DNA of 64,000 nt from Agromyces sp. CF514 (GTDB taxonomy: Bacteria > Actinomycetota > Actinomycetes > Actinomycetales > Microbacteriaceae), in contig NZ_FOZD01000001.1 of assembly GCF_900113185.1 (NCBI RefSeq), positions 1,612,001-1,676,000 on the forward strand. Reading direction: 5' to 3'. A program made the translations under genes and the position numbers. Positions 16,777 through 25,159 of this stretch are shown here, piece by piece (position 1 is the stretch's first letter; each line of letters begins with the position of its first letter). The notes below the pieces were generated by a model. The model was not told where the DNA came from. It did not search any database and saw only the letters and a program-made list of their open reading frames with translations.

Positions 16777-17658
16777 ATGACCGTCACCCTGCTGCTCGAG
16801 CCGCTGCCCGCCGACGCCCGCCTCGACGACCTCGCGTCGACGTTCCGCGAGGTGCCGGCGGATGCCCCCGCGCTGCGCGTCGGCGAACTCTCGACGCAGC
16901 GCGGCGACGGGGTGTTCGAGACCATCCAGGTCGTGAACGGCCACGCGCAGGAGGTCGGGCCGCACCTCGAGCGGCTGCGCAACTCGGCGGTCATCTGCGA
17001 GCTGCCCGCACCGAACCTGCCGCAGTGGCGCGCGGCCATCGCCGAGGCGGTCGCGCTGCTGCCCGACACCGGCGAGTTCGCGCTCAAGCTCGTGCTGAGC
17101 CGAGGCGTCGAGCACGGGCCGGCGCCGACCGCGTGGCTGCACGCCGCGCCCGCGGCCGATTTCAGCCGGCCGCGCGAGCAGGGCATCAGCGTCGTCACCC
17201 TCGACCGCGGGTACGCGCACGACGCGGCCGCGAACGCGCCCTGGCTGCTGCTCGGTGCGAAGACCCTGAGCTACGCCACGAACATGGCGGCGCTCCGCGA
17301 GGCGCACCGCCGCGGTGCCGACGACACGATCTTCGTCTCGTCCGACGGGTTCGTCATGGAGGGCCCGACATCGAGCGTGATCCTGCGCCACGGCGACGTC
17401 TACTCGACCCCCGCGCCATCTGGCGCGATCCTGCACGGCACGACGCAGATGAGCCTGTTCGACCACCTCGCCGAGACCGGCCGCCAGACCGAGTACCGCG
17501 ACATCCGCGCCGACGAGCTCGGCACGGCCGATGCGCTCTGGCTCGTGTCGAGCGTGCGCCTCGCCGCGGGGATCACCGAACTCGACGGTGCCGCGTTCCC
17601 CTACGACGCCGAGACGACGCGGGCGTTCAACGCCTACCTGCTCGAGCCGCGCGACTGA
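16777..17658 (+). CDS. pabC: Class IV PLP aminotransferase, aminodeoxychorismate lyase-like
   Basis: The 293-residue enzyme is a fold-type IV PLP protein. The Schiff-base lysine is Lys162 in LLLGAKTLSYATNM; RGDGVFETIQVVNGH (residues ~42-56) and SSDGFVMEGPTSSVIL are conserved substrate- and cofactor-loop motifs. Aminodeoxychorismate lyase releases pyruvate from aminodeoxychorismate to give p-aminobenzoate for folate; related branched-chain and D-amino acid aminotransferases share the fold. The sequence resembles the actinobacterial PabC-like group (Rv0812 type). Function is probable but not proven by motifs alone. ATG 16777 is supported by its adjacent -10 box. Confidence 0.82.
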   Translation: MTVTLLLEPLPADARLDDLASTFREVPADAPALRVGELSTQRGDGVFETIQVVNGHAQEVGPHLERLRNSAVICELPAPNLPQWRAAIAEAVALLPDTGEFALKLVLSRGVEHGPAPTAWLHAAPAADFSRPREQGISVVTLDRGYAHDAAANAPWLLLGAKTLSYATNMAALREAHRRGADDTIFVSSDGFVMEGPTSSVILRHGDVYSTPAPSGAILHGTTQMSLFDHLAETGRQTEYRDIRADELGTADALWLVSSVRLAAGITELDGAAFPYDAETTRAFNAYLLEPRD

Positions 17659-17721
17659 GCCCACCGCCCGAGGCCGACCCTTCGCGCGAGCCGGCGGGGG
17701 CTCGTTCGCGTCCCCTGAACG

Positions 17722-17746
17722 GGGAATTGCGATCGGGTGAATTCCC
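17722..17746. repeat. Inverted repeat gggaatt-N11-aattccc
   Basis: Seven-base arms (17722-17728 and 17740-17746) lie upstream of the luxR-type gene promoter and downstream of the pabC stop. It may be a weak hairpin or an operator. Confidence 0.4.
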
Positions 17747-17748
17747 TC

Positions 17749-17778
17749 TCGACTCTTGTTTGTAAACGTTGCTAACAT
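17749..17778 (+). promoter_or_regulatory. Promoter with LacI-type operator for the luxR-type gene
   Basis: A plausible sigma-70 promoter is TCGACT (17749-17754), 18-bp spacer, TAACAT (17773-17778). Overlapping spacer and -10 is a 21-bp partly symmetric site, 17757-17777, built round a central AACGTT (tgtttgtaaacgttgctaac...), matching the general form of LacI-family operators. A LacI repressor bound here would occlude the -10 box. Confidence 0.5.
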
Positions 17779-17811
17779 AACCGCACGCGATCAGTGAAGT
17801 GAGCGGAGGCG

Positions 17812-20343
17812 ATGCAACGCATGGACGAGATCCGCACCGGGCCACGACACCGATCGAGCGTCGAGGCGTTCGAGAACTCCAACACCATCGTCGAGTTGCT
17901 CGCCAGGCACCGGCTCGTCGTCGCCCCGCACGTCGCCTCGCGACTGGGGCTCGCGCTCGGCGGCGACGCCGACGCCATTATCGAGGTCACGACGCTGCTG
18001 CGCACCTCGCAGCGGCTCGGCCTGTCGGTGCTGCCCGACCCGTTGCCGCTCGTGCCTGCGATCGCCGCGGCGGTCGGGCCGCAGGGCGACATCCTCGCCG
18101 ACTGGGAGCGTCAGGCGCTCGTGATCGCCGCGGTCTGCACCGACGACCGCAGCGACGTGCTGCTCGCAGCGACCGGCCGGAGCATGTCCGAGCTCGTCGA
18201 CGGCCGGCTCAGCCGCCACCTGCTGCTCGTCGCGGGCCACTTCGCGTTCGCCGACCCCCGCATGCGCATCTGGGTGCACGCCGAGGCCTCCCTCGCCGAC
18301 CGCACCGCCGCCCACGAGCGGCTCGCCGGCGCCTATGTGGGGCTCGGCAACGACGAGCAGGCCGTGTGGCATCGTTCCCTCGCGACGCTCGAGGGTTCAC
18401 CCGACCTGGTCGCGCCCCTGCTCGAGATCGCGAGGCGAGCGGATGCCGCGGGCGAGGCCGAGCGCGCACACGCCGTCGCGCGGGAGGCCGAGAGCCACGC
18501 ATCGGGGGAGCAGGCGGCACTCGCGCGGCGCGTCGCCGGTCGGGCCGCCCTGCACGGCGGGTTCGTCGAGGATGCGGAATGCTGGCTCGGCGAGGTCCTG
18601 GCCCAGGGCGACGATCGCGGTCGGGCGAGCGTGCTCGGCGAGTCCCTCGTGGCCACGGCGCTGCTCCACGGCGACGTGGCCGAGGCCGAGCTCGATGCGC
18701 AGCTCGAGCAGTTCGAGCAGGCGGCAGGCACTCGCGGCGCGTCGCAGGCCTCGAGACATGCTCGTGCGCTCGTGCGCGCGATCGCCATCGCCGCCGGGCT
18801 GCTCGCCGAGCGAGGGGCGATGCAGCGGGCGGCGCGTCGCCTCGACCAGGCGGCGGCGCTCATCGACCGCCACGGACTCCCCGTCGACGATTGGGCGGTC
18901 GGGCACGCGTGGTACCGATTGTTCGCCGGCGGCGGACCCGACGCCGAGCCGTCCGGCGCCCCGGCTGTGCCCGCGGCTGCGGCCGCGGCCGGTCCAGGCC
19001 ACGCGACCTCGACCGGCGAGGAGTTGCCCGACGGTGCTCCGGTCGGCGGGCTTCGGGCCATCGCCATCGCCCTCGAACGCGGGCTCGGCGGCGATCCGTC
19101 CGGCGCCGTGCGGTGGCTCGGCGCACGCCGCACGGCGACTCCGATCGACGAGTGCGCCGCGGTCACGGGATTCGAGCGCTCCCCGCTCGTGCGTGCGGAG
19201 CGCGCGGTCGCGATCGCCCTGCTCGACCTCTGGGCCGGCGAGGTGAGTCGCGCCGCGAACGGATTGCGCCAGGCCGCCTGCGACCTGCCGATCGCCTTCG
19301 CGTTCGCCGGGCTCGGCGCGGCGCTCGCGCGCAGGCTCGAGCTCGTCGCGACCGGTGAGATCGGGCCGTGGGCGCGAGCGGTCGAGGCGACGCTCCCGCC
19401 GACGGCCACCTGCGTGCGACGCGAGGACCTCGTCGACCGGGCCGTCGAGGCGCACCTGCACGGTCGACGCTCCGAGGCCGAGACGCTCGTGGCGCTCGCC
19501 GACGAACGGGCGAGGAGCGGCTTCGGAGCCGGGTTGCACATCCCCGGACTCGATGCGGCCACCGAACACGCGGCGCACGACCATGGCGCGACCGAGCGCT
19601 CGGCACGGCCGTCGCCGGCGTCCGACGCCGATCGTCGCGGCATCGCGAGGCGATCGCCCGACGCGCGGCTCGCGAGCTGGCTGCGCCACCGCATGCGCGG
19701 CATCGGACGTGCCTGCTTCGATGCGGAGTACGCGGCGATCGCCGAACAGGCCCGCTCGATCCGGTCGCCGTACGAACGGGCACGAACCGAGCTCATGCTC
19801 GCGCGCGTGTGCGCGGCGTCCGGCGCCGTCGACGCAGCCGCACGCCACCTCGTCGCCGCTGAGCACCTCTTCGCCGACTGCGGCGCCACCGGATGGCTGC
19901 GCGCGGTGGCGGCCGAGCGGGTGGCGCAGATCGCCGCCCGGCGGGGCGCGGCGGCATCGGTCACCCTGGCCGGCGAGGCGCGTACGGCCACCGCCGAGGC
20001 GACGCGTCCGCAGGCCCCGTCGGTCGCCGGGGCGACCGGGCCGAGCGATGCCGGGGCGGTCGGGCGCGGGCCCGCGGCATCCGAAGACCATGCTCCGGGC
20101 GACATGCTCGACGAGTGCCGAGCCGCGTGGGCCGAGGTGCTCACCGAGCGCGAACTCGAGGTCGCGATGCTCGTCGTCGAGGGCTGCTCGAATCGCGAGG
20201 CGGCGTCGAGGCTGTACGTGTCGGTGCGCACGGTCGAGGTGCACGTCGGCCGCGTGTTCACGAAGCTCTCGGTGCACTCGCGGGTCGAGCTTGCGGTGCT
20301 CGCGCACCGGATGCACGGGCGCCTGTCGTCATCGCGTACGTAG
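17812..20343 (+). CDS. Large LuxR-family transcriptional regulator, probable chitinase regulator
   Basis: The 843-residue protein ends in a LuxR/NarL helix-turn-helix (residues ~778-835: TERELEVAMLVVEGCSNREAASRLYVSVRTVEVHVGRVFTKL). The long N-terminal part is alpha-helical and Ala/Arg-rich, like the TPR-type region of LAL regulators, but I find no Walker A P-loop. Residues ~380-405 are a low-complexity Ala/Pro/Gly linker. Two starts are possible: ATG 17812 has GGAGG only two bases upstream, ATG 17821 has it eleven bases upstream. It directly precedes two chitinase genes, each with a shared palindrome upstream, so control of chitin use is inferred. Its stop codon lies inside the first palindrome. 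Confidence 0.82.
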   Translation: MQRMDEIRTGPRHRSSVEAFENSNTIVELLARHRLVVAPHVASRLGLALGGDADAIIEVTTLLRTSQRLGLSVLPDPLPLVPAIAAAVGPQGDILADWERQALVIAAVCTDDRSDVLLAATGRSMSELVDGRLSRHLLLVAGHFAFADPRMRIWVHAEASLADRTAAHERLAGAYVGLGNDEQAVWHRSLATLEGSPDLVAPLLEIARRADAAGEAERAHAVAREAESHASGEQAALARRVAGRAALHGGFVEDAECWLGEVLAQGDDRGRASVLGESLVATALLHGDVAEAELDAQLEQFEQAAGTRGASQASRHARALVRAIAIAAGLLAERGAMQRAARRLDQAAALIDRHGLPVDDWAVGHAWYRLFAGGGPDAEPSGAPAVPAAAAAAGPGHATSTGEELPDGAPVGGLRAIAIALERGLGGDPSGAVRWLGARRTATPIDECAAVTGFERSPLVRAERAVAIALLDLWAGEVSRAANGLRQAACDLPIAFAFAGLGAALARRLELVATGEIGPWARAVEATLPPTATCVRREDLVDRAVEAHLHGRRSEAETLVALADERARSGFGAGLHIPGLDAATEHAAHDHGATERSARPSPASDADRRGIARRSPDARLASWLRHRMRGIGRACFDAEYAAIAEQARSIRSPYERARTELMLARVCAASGAVDAAARHLVAAEHLFADCGATGWLRAVAAERVAQIAARRGAAASVTLAGEARTATAEATRPQAPSVAGATGPSDAGAVGRGPAASEDHAPGDMLDECRAAWAEVLTERELEVAMLVVEGCSNREAASRLYVSVRTVEVHVGRVFTKLSVHSRVELAVLAHRMHGRLSSSRT

Positions 20344-20352
20344 TCCTGCGTA
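20336..20352. promoter_or_regulatory. Putative operator of chitinase gene 1 (shared palindrome, copy 1)
   Basis: gtacgtagtcctgcgta matches 16 of 17 bases of a site upstream of the second chitinase and sits in an imperfect palindrome (cgcgtacgtag-tc-ctgcgtatgcg). It overlaps the stop codon of the LuxR-type gene and ends 95 bases before the chitinase start. LuxR/NarL proteins bind such dyads as dimers, so the neighbouring regulator is the natural candidate. Confidence 0.6.
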
Positions 20353-20447
20353 TGCGTGGATCCGCTGATTCGCGAGACGCTGCGTCGCCGTAGCGTCGGG
20401 CTGCCCGCGTCCGTGCGGGAACACATCTCGATTCAGACAGGAACGAC

Positions 20448-22991
20448 ATGCGAACTCCCACACTCACGCGCGCGCGGCTCGTCGCCGCCGTCGCCGGGGT
20501 CGGGCTGCTGCTTGCGGCGTTGATCCCCGCGACGATCGCCAATGCCGCCGAGCCCTGCGCCCCGGCGTGGAACGCGGCGACCGCGTACTCCGGCGGCGCC
20601 AAGGCCTCGTACCAGGGCATCAACTACACCTCCAAGTGGTGGACCCAGAACAACGTGCCCGGCACCGAGCAGTGGGGCCCGTGGGCGAGCAACGGCGTGT
20701 GCGGCACGACCCCCGAGCCGACGCCGACCCCGACGCCGACCCCGACGCCCACGCCCGACCCCGGAACGGGCACGCCCTGGACCACGAACCCCGATGAGAA
20801 GTGCCGCCCCGACGGCCTCTACCAGACCCCCGGCGTCGACGTGCCGTACTGCTCGGTCTACGACGAGCAGGGTCGCGAGAAACTGCCGAACGGCCTGAAG
20901 AACCGCGTGATCGGCTACTTCACGAGTTGGCGCACCGGCGTGAACGGCGCACCCAGCTACCTCGCGAGCGACATCCCGTGGAAGAAGCTCAGCCACATCA
21001 ACTACGCGTTCGCGCACATCGACGCGCAGGGCAAGGTGTCGGTGAACCAGGCCGTCGCCGGCAACGCCGCGACCGACCTCACCTGGCCGGGCGTCGCGGG
21101 TGCCGAGATGGACCCGACGCTTCCCTACAAGGGGCACTTCAACCTGCTGACGAAGTACAAGAAGGCCAACCCGGGCGTGAAGGCGCTCGTCTCGGTCGGC
21201 GGCTGGGCCGAGACCGGCGGCTACTTCGACGCCGAGGGCGACCGCGTCGCCGACGGCGGCTTCTACACGATGACCGACTCGCAGGCCAAGATCGACGCCT
21301 TCGCCGACTCGGCGGTGCAGTTCATCCGCACCTACGGCTTCGAGGGCGTCGACATCGACTACGAGTACGCGAACTCGAACGGCAAGGCCGGCAGCCCCGA
21401 CGACTTCACGTTCTCCGAGCCGCGCCGGGCGAAGCTCTGGGCCGGGTACGAGTCGCTCATGAAGACCCTCCGCGAGAAGCTCGATCGCGCGGGCGCGGCC
21501 GACGGCGAGCACTACCTGCTCACCGTCGCGGCACCGGCATCCGGCTGGCTGCTGCGCGGAGCCGAGGTCTACCAGGTGACCCCGTACCTCGACTACGTCA
21601 ACATCATGAGCTACGACCTGCACGGTTCGTGGAACGACTACGTCGGCGGCAACGGCCCGCTCTTCGACGACGGCAACGACCCCGAGCTCGCCGCGGGCGG
21701 CGTCTACGGGGCCTACAACAACATCGGCTACCTCAACACCGACTGGGCGTACCACTACTTCCGCGGCGCGATGCCGGCCGGCCGCATCAACGTGGGCCTG
21801 CCGTTCTACACGCGAGGATGGGACGGCGTGCAGGGCGGCACCAACGGCCTCTCCGGCAAGGCGCCGCTCGCCGACCAGACGAAGTGCCCGCCCGGCACGG
21901 GACCGACGATCGGCGGCACGTCCAAGTGCGGCAACGGCGCGGTCGGCATCAACAACCTCTGGCACGACCTCGACAAGACCGGGGCGGAGGTCGGCGCCGG
22001 GGCGAATCCGATCTGGCACGCGCTCAACCTGCAGAAGGGCGTCGTGGGCGACTACGCGGCCTCGTACGGGGCGCCGACGTCGATCACGGGCACCTACACC
22101 CACCACTTCGACCAGACCACGAAGACCGAGTGGTGGTGGAACGCCACCACGAAGACCTTCCTCTCGGGCGACTCCGACCAGGCGGTCAGCGCGAAGGCCG
22201 ACTACATCGCCGACAACGGCATCGGCGGCGCGATGATCTGGGAGCTCGCGGGCGACTACGAGTACAACGCCCAGAAGGGCCAGTACGAGATGGGTTCGAC
22301 CCTCGTGTCGCTCCTGCACGACCGGTTCGCGGCCTCGCAGCCGTACGACGCGACGAAGGCCAACGTCGAGATGCCGACCAAGGCGATCGACCTGCAGGTG
22401 TCGTTCGGGGACTTCGCGCTCGGCGACAGCAACTACCCGATCAACCCGAAGGTCACGTTCACCAACAGGTCGAGGACCGCGATCCCCGCGGGTTCGACGA
22501 TCACGTTCGACACCGCCACGAGCGACACGGGCGCAATGGGCGAGCAGAACGGCTGGGGCATCACGAAGGTGTCGAGCGACCACACCGGGTCGAACGTCGG
22601 AGGCCTGAAGGGCGACTTCCACACGTACACGATCAAGGTGCCCTCGGGAGGGATTCCGGCGGGCGGCAGCGTCTTCACGAAGCTCTCGTGGCGACTGCCG
22701 ATGGCGCAGATCTCCAACCTCCGGGTGAAGGTCGGCACCGAGACGTTCGCCACGCTCTACGACCTGCCGAGGGGCGTCACGGTCGTCGAGCCCGTCGCGG
22801 GCGGTGGCGCCGGCGGCGGCACCGGCGGAGGCGGCACGGGCACGTGCGACGCGCCCGCGTGGAGCGCCACGGCGATCTACACCGGCGGTCAGCAGGTGTC
22901 GTACAACGGCTCCGAGTACACCGCGAAGTGGTGGACCCAGGGCAACACGCCGGGCACGAACGACGTGTGGGGCACCGCGACCGCCTGCTAG
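20448..22991 (+). CDS. Secreted GH18 chitinase with N- and C-terminal CBM5/12 modules
   Basis: This 847-residue exported enzyme hydrolyses chitin. Order: signal peptide (1 to ~33, ending ANA|AEP), CBM5/12 (37-85; AWNAATAYSGG, KWWTQ, QWGPW), a (Pro-Thr)n linker (~88-106), the GH18 barrel (~152-620) with SVGGW at 249-253 and catalytic FEGVDIDYEY at 298-307 (Glu306 as acid), then an immunoglobulin-like C-terminal chitinase domain (~645-780), a Gly-rich linker and a second CBM5/12 (AWSATAIYTGG, KWWTQ). The DxxDxDxE motif is slightly altered: Glu replaces the first Asp, and Tyr replaces the common Trp. It would act outside the cell. A palindrome shared with the next chitinase lies 95 bases upstream. 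Confidence 0.95.
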   Translation: MRTPTLTRARLVAAVAGVGLLLAALIPATIANAAEPCAPAWNAATAYSGGAKASYQGINYTSKWWTQNNVPGTEQWGPWASNGVCGTTPEPTPTPTPTPTPTPDPGTGTPWTTNPDEKCRPDGLYQTPGVDVPYCSVYDEQGREKLPNGLKNRVIGYFTSWRTGVNGAPSYLASDIPWKKLSHINYAFAHIDAQGKVSVNQAVAGNAATDLTWPGVAGAEMDPTLPYKGHFNLLTKYKKANPGVKALVSVGGWAETGGYFDAEGDRVADGGFYTMTDSQAKIDAFADSAVQFIRTYGFEGVDIDYEYANSNGKAGSPDDFTFSEPRRAKLWAGYESLMKTLREKLDRAGAADGEHYLLTVAAPASGWLLRGAEVYQVTPYLDYVNIMSYDLHGSWNDYVGGNGPLFDDGNDPELAAGGVYGAYNNIGYLNTDWAYHYFRGAMPAGRINVGLPFYTRGWDGVQGGTNGLSGKAPLADQTKCPPGTGPTIGGTSKCGNGAVGINNLWHDLDKTGAEVGAGANPIWHALNLQKGVVGDYAASYGAPTSITGTYTHHFDQTTKTEWWWNATTKTFLSGDSDQAVSAKADYIADNGIGGAMIWELAGDYEYNAQKGQYEMGSTLVSLLHDRFAASQPYDATKANVEMPTKAIDLQVSFGDFALGDSNYPINPKVTFTNRSRTAIPAGSTITFDTATSDTGAMGEQNGWGITKVSSDHTGSNVGGLKGDFHTYTIKVPSGGIPAGGSVFTKLSWRLPMAQISNLRVKVGTETFATLYDLPRGVTVVEPVAGGGAGGGTGGGGTGTCDAPAWSATAIYTGGQQVSYNGSEYTAKWWTQGNTPGTNDVWGTATAC

Positions 22992-23016
22992 CCGTCGCGA
23001 CCGCATCGCCGCAGTC

Positions 23017-23050
23017 GAGGCCGGGTACGTAGTCCTACGTACCCGGCCTC
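23017..23050. promoter_or_regulatory. Putative operator of chitinase gene 2 (perfect 16-bp-arm palindrome, copy 2)
   Basis: gaggccgggtacgtag (23017-23032) and ctacgtacccggcctc (23035-23050) are perfect inverted repeats separated by TC. The core gtacgtagtcctacgta (23025-23041) matches copy 1 upstream of chitinase 1 at 16 of 17 positions and ends 120 bases before the second chitinase start. No T-tract follows. It could double as a terminator for chitinase 1, but conservation of the core at both sites favours an operator. Confidence 0.65.
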
Positions 23051-23161
23051 TCGCATGCCCGGCCGAACATGTGGATCGTGCGGACGCCGCCACGCGGCAT
23101 CCGCTCGTAGCTTGACGACGAGGGGCGCGACCGCGCCCGTTCCTCCTCGACGAAGGACACC

Positions 23162-25030
23162 ATGCAGAGACAGAGAAGCACGCGATGGGGCCTGCGCACG
23201 GCGCTCGCCACCGTCGCCACCGGCGCACTCGTCGCCGGACTCGCCGCGGTCGGTTCGGCCCTGCCGGCCGCCGCCGCCCCCGAGCAGGCGCCCAGCGCCG
23301 TGAACGGCTACCGCAACGTCGGCTACTTCGCCCAGTGGGGCGTCTACGGGCGGGCCTTCCAGGCCAAGCAGCTCGAGACCTCCGGAACGGCCGCCGACCT
23401 CACGCACATCAACTACTCGTTCGGCAACATCAACTACCAGACGCTCGAGTGCTTCATCGCGAACAAGGCGCAGGGCACCGGGCCGAACGGCTCCGACGGC
23501 GCCGGCGACGCGTGGGCCGACTTCGGCATGGGCTACACCGCGGCCAACTCGGTCGCCGGCACCGCCGACACCTGGGACCAGCCGCTCGCCGGCTCGTTCA
23601 ACCAGCTCAAGCAGCTGAAGGCCAAGCACCCGAACCTCAAGGTCATGATCTCGCTCGGCGGGTGGACCTGGTCGAAGAACTTCTCGAAGGCCGCGGCGAC
23701 GGATGCCTCGCGCAAGAAGTTCGTGAAGAGCTGCGTCGACCTCTACCTCCGAGGCAACCTGCCGGTCATCGACGGGCGTGGCGGCACGGGCGCGGCAGCG
23801 GGCGTGTTCGACGGCATCGACATCGACTGGGAGTGGCCCGGATCGCAGAACGGCGAGGTGGGCAACTTCGTCGACGAGGTCAACGACAAGGCGAACTTCA
23901 CGGCACTGCTGAAGGAGTTCCGCACCCAGATCGACGCTCTGACCGCCGAGAACGGCCACCCGTACCAGCTGTCGGCGTTCCTGCCCGCGAACCCCGCGGA
24001 CATCGCCTCCGGCGGCTGGAACGACCCCGAGAAGTTCCGCTACCTCGACTACGGCAACATCCAGGGCTACGACCTGCACGGTGCGTGGAACCCGACGCTC
24101 GTCGGCCACCAGGCGAACCTCTTCGACGACCCGGCCGACAGCCGGGCGCCCGCGCAGCGGTTCAGCGTCGACAAGGCGGTCAAGGAGTACCTGAAGACCG
24201 GCATCGATCCCAAGCAGCTCGGCATCGGCCTCGCCGCATACGGTCGCGGCTGGCAGGGTGCGAAGTCCTCCAACGCCTGGACCTCGGCGACGGATGCCGC
24301 GCCCGGCACGTGGGAGAAGGGCAACGAGGACTACGACAAGCTGAAGACCCTCGGCACCGAGTACTACGACGCCGCCCTCGGCGCGGCCTGGCGCTTCGAC
24401 GGCAACCAGTGGTGGAGCTACGACAGCGTCAAGTCGACGACCCGCAAGTCGCAGTACATCGTCGACAACGGCCTCGGCGGCGGCATGTGGTGGGAGCTCG
24501 ACGGCGACCGCAACGGCGAGCTCGTCGGCACCCTCGCCGACAAGCTCCGCGCGGCGAAGAAGGGCCCTGCGACCGACCCCGTCGGAGGCACGACGCCCAC
24601 GACCCCGCCGACGACGCCCCCGACCACGCCGCCCACGACGCCGCCCACCGGCGGCTGCACGGCGGCGGCCTGGACCGCCTCGGGCATCTACACCGGTGGC
24701 CAGAAGGTGTCGTACAACGGCTCGGAGTACTCGGCCAAGTGGTGGACGCAGGGCGAGACGCCCGGCTCCGCCGCGGTCTGGGCGCTCGTCGGGGCGTGCA
24801 CCACGACGCCGCCGACCACCCCGCCCACCACGCCGCCGACCACGCCGCCCACGACCCCGCCGACTGATCCCGGCAGCTGCACGGCCGCGGCCTGGGCTGC
24901 GGCGACCGCCTACAGCGGCGGCGCGGTCGTGAGCTACCAGGGCTCGACCTACAAGGCCAAGTGGTGGACGCAGAACAACGTCCCCGGCGCCGAGCAGTGG
25001 GGCCCGTGGGAGAAGCAGGGCGCCTGCTGA
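23162..25030 (+). CDS. Secreted GH18 chitinase with two C-terminal CBM5/12 modules
   Basis: The 622-residue exported enzyme has a signal peptide (to about residue 39, LPAAAA), a GH18 barrel (~50-465) with SLGGWTW (164-170) and the complete catalytic motif FDGIDIDWEW (216-225, Glu224), a Thr/Pro repeat linker, CBM5/12 number one (TAAAWTASGIYTGG...KWWTQGETPG), another Thr/Pro linker and CBM5/12 number two (AAAWAAATAYSGG...QWGPW). It lacks the extra C-terminal domain of chitinase 1 and its barrel is a different GH18 subgroup, so the two enzymes probably cut chitin in different ways. It ends in a shared bidirectional terminator with pstB. Confidence 0.95.
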   Translation: MQRQRSTRWGLRTALATVATGALVAGLAAVGSALPAAAAPEQAPSAVNGYRNVGYFAQWGVYGRAFQAKQLETSGTAADLTHINYSFGNINYQTLECFIANKAQGTGPNGSDGAGDAWADFGMGYTAANSVAGTADTWDQPLAGSFNQLKQLKAKHPNLKVMISLGGWTWSKNFSKAAATDASRKKFVKSCVDLYLRGNLPVIDGRGGTGAAAGVFDGIDIDWEWPGSQNGEVGNFVDEVNDKANFTALLKEFRTQIDALTAENGHPYQLSAFLPANPADIASGGWNDPEKFRYLDYGNIQGYDLHGAWNPTLVGHQANLFDDPADSRAPAQRFSVDKAVKEYLKTGIDPKQLGIGLAAYGRGWQGAKSSNAWTSATDAAPGTWEKGNEDYDKLKTLGTEYYDAALGAAWRFDGNQWWSYDSVKSTTRKSQYIVDNGLGGGMWWELDGDRNGELVGTLADKLRAAKKGPATDPVGGTTPTTPPTTPPTTPPTTPPTGGCTAAAWTASGIYTGGQKVSYNGSEYSAKWWTQGETPGSAAVWALVGACTTTPPTTPPTTPPTTPPTTPPTDPGSCTAAAWAAATAYSGGAVVSYQGSTYKAKWWTQNNVPGAEQWGPWEKQGAC

Positions 25031-25088
25031 ACCGCGGGTGACGACGGTCGGGAGGCGCGAATGCCTCCCGGCCGACGACCGGAACGGC

Positions 25089-25123
25089 GGATGCCCCGGA
25101 GCGAAGTTCGCTCCGGGGCATCC
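25089..25123. terminator. Bidirectional terminator between chitinase 2 and pstB
   Basis: Perfect 16-bp stem (25089-25104 with 25108-25123) with a 3-base loop, in the convergent space between the two genes. A second weaker hairpin gggaggc/gcctccc lies at 25050-25069. There is no long T-run, as is usual in this genome. Confidence 0.8.
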
Positions 25124-25159
25124 GTCGTTCGTGCGAGCCGCGTCAGCCGCGGCATCCGA

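Noticed and set aside
20433-23228. A 931-codon open frame antisense to chitinase 1
   Set aside because: It mirrors the real gene in a high-GC genome; the translation is Arg/Val/Gly-rich without domains, while the sense strand encodes a complete chitinase.
24590-24880. Periodic Pro/Thr codon repeats resembling a short repeat array
   Set aside because: They are in-frame linkers of a modular chitinase; there are no unique spacers and no Cas genes, so this is not CRISPR.
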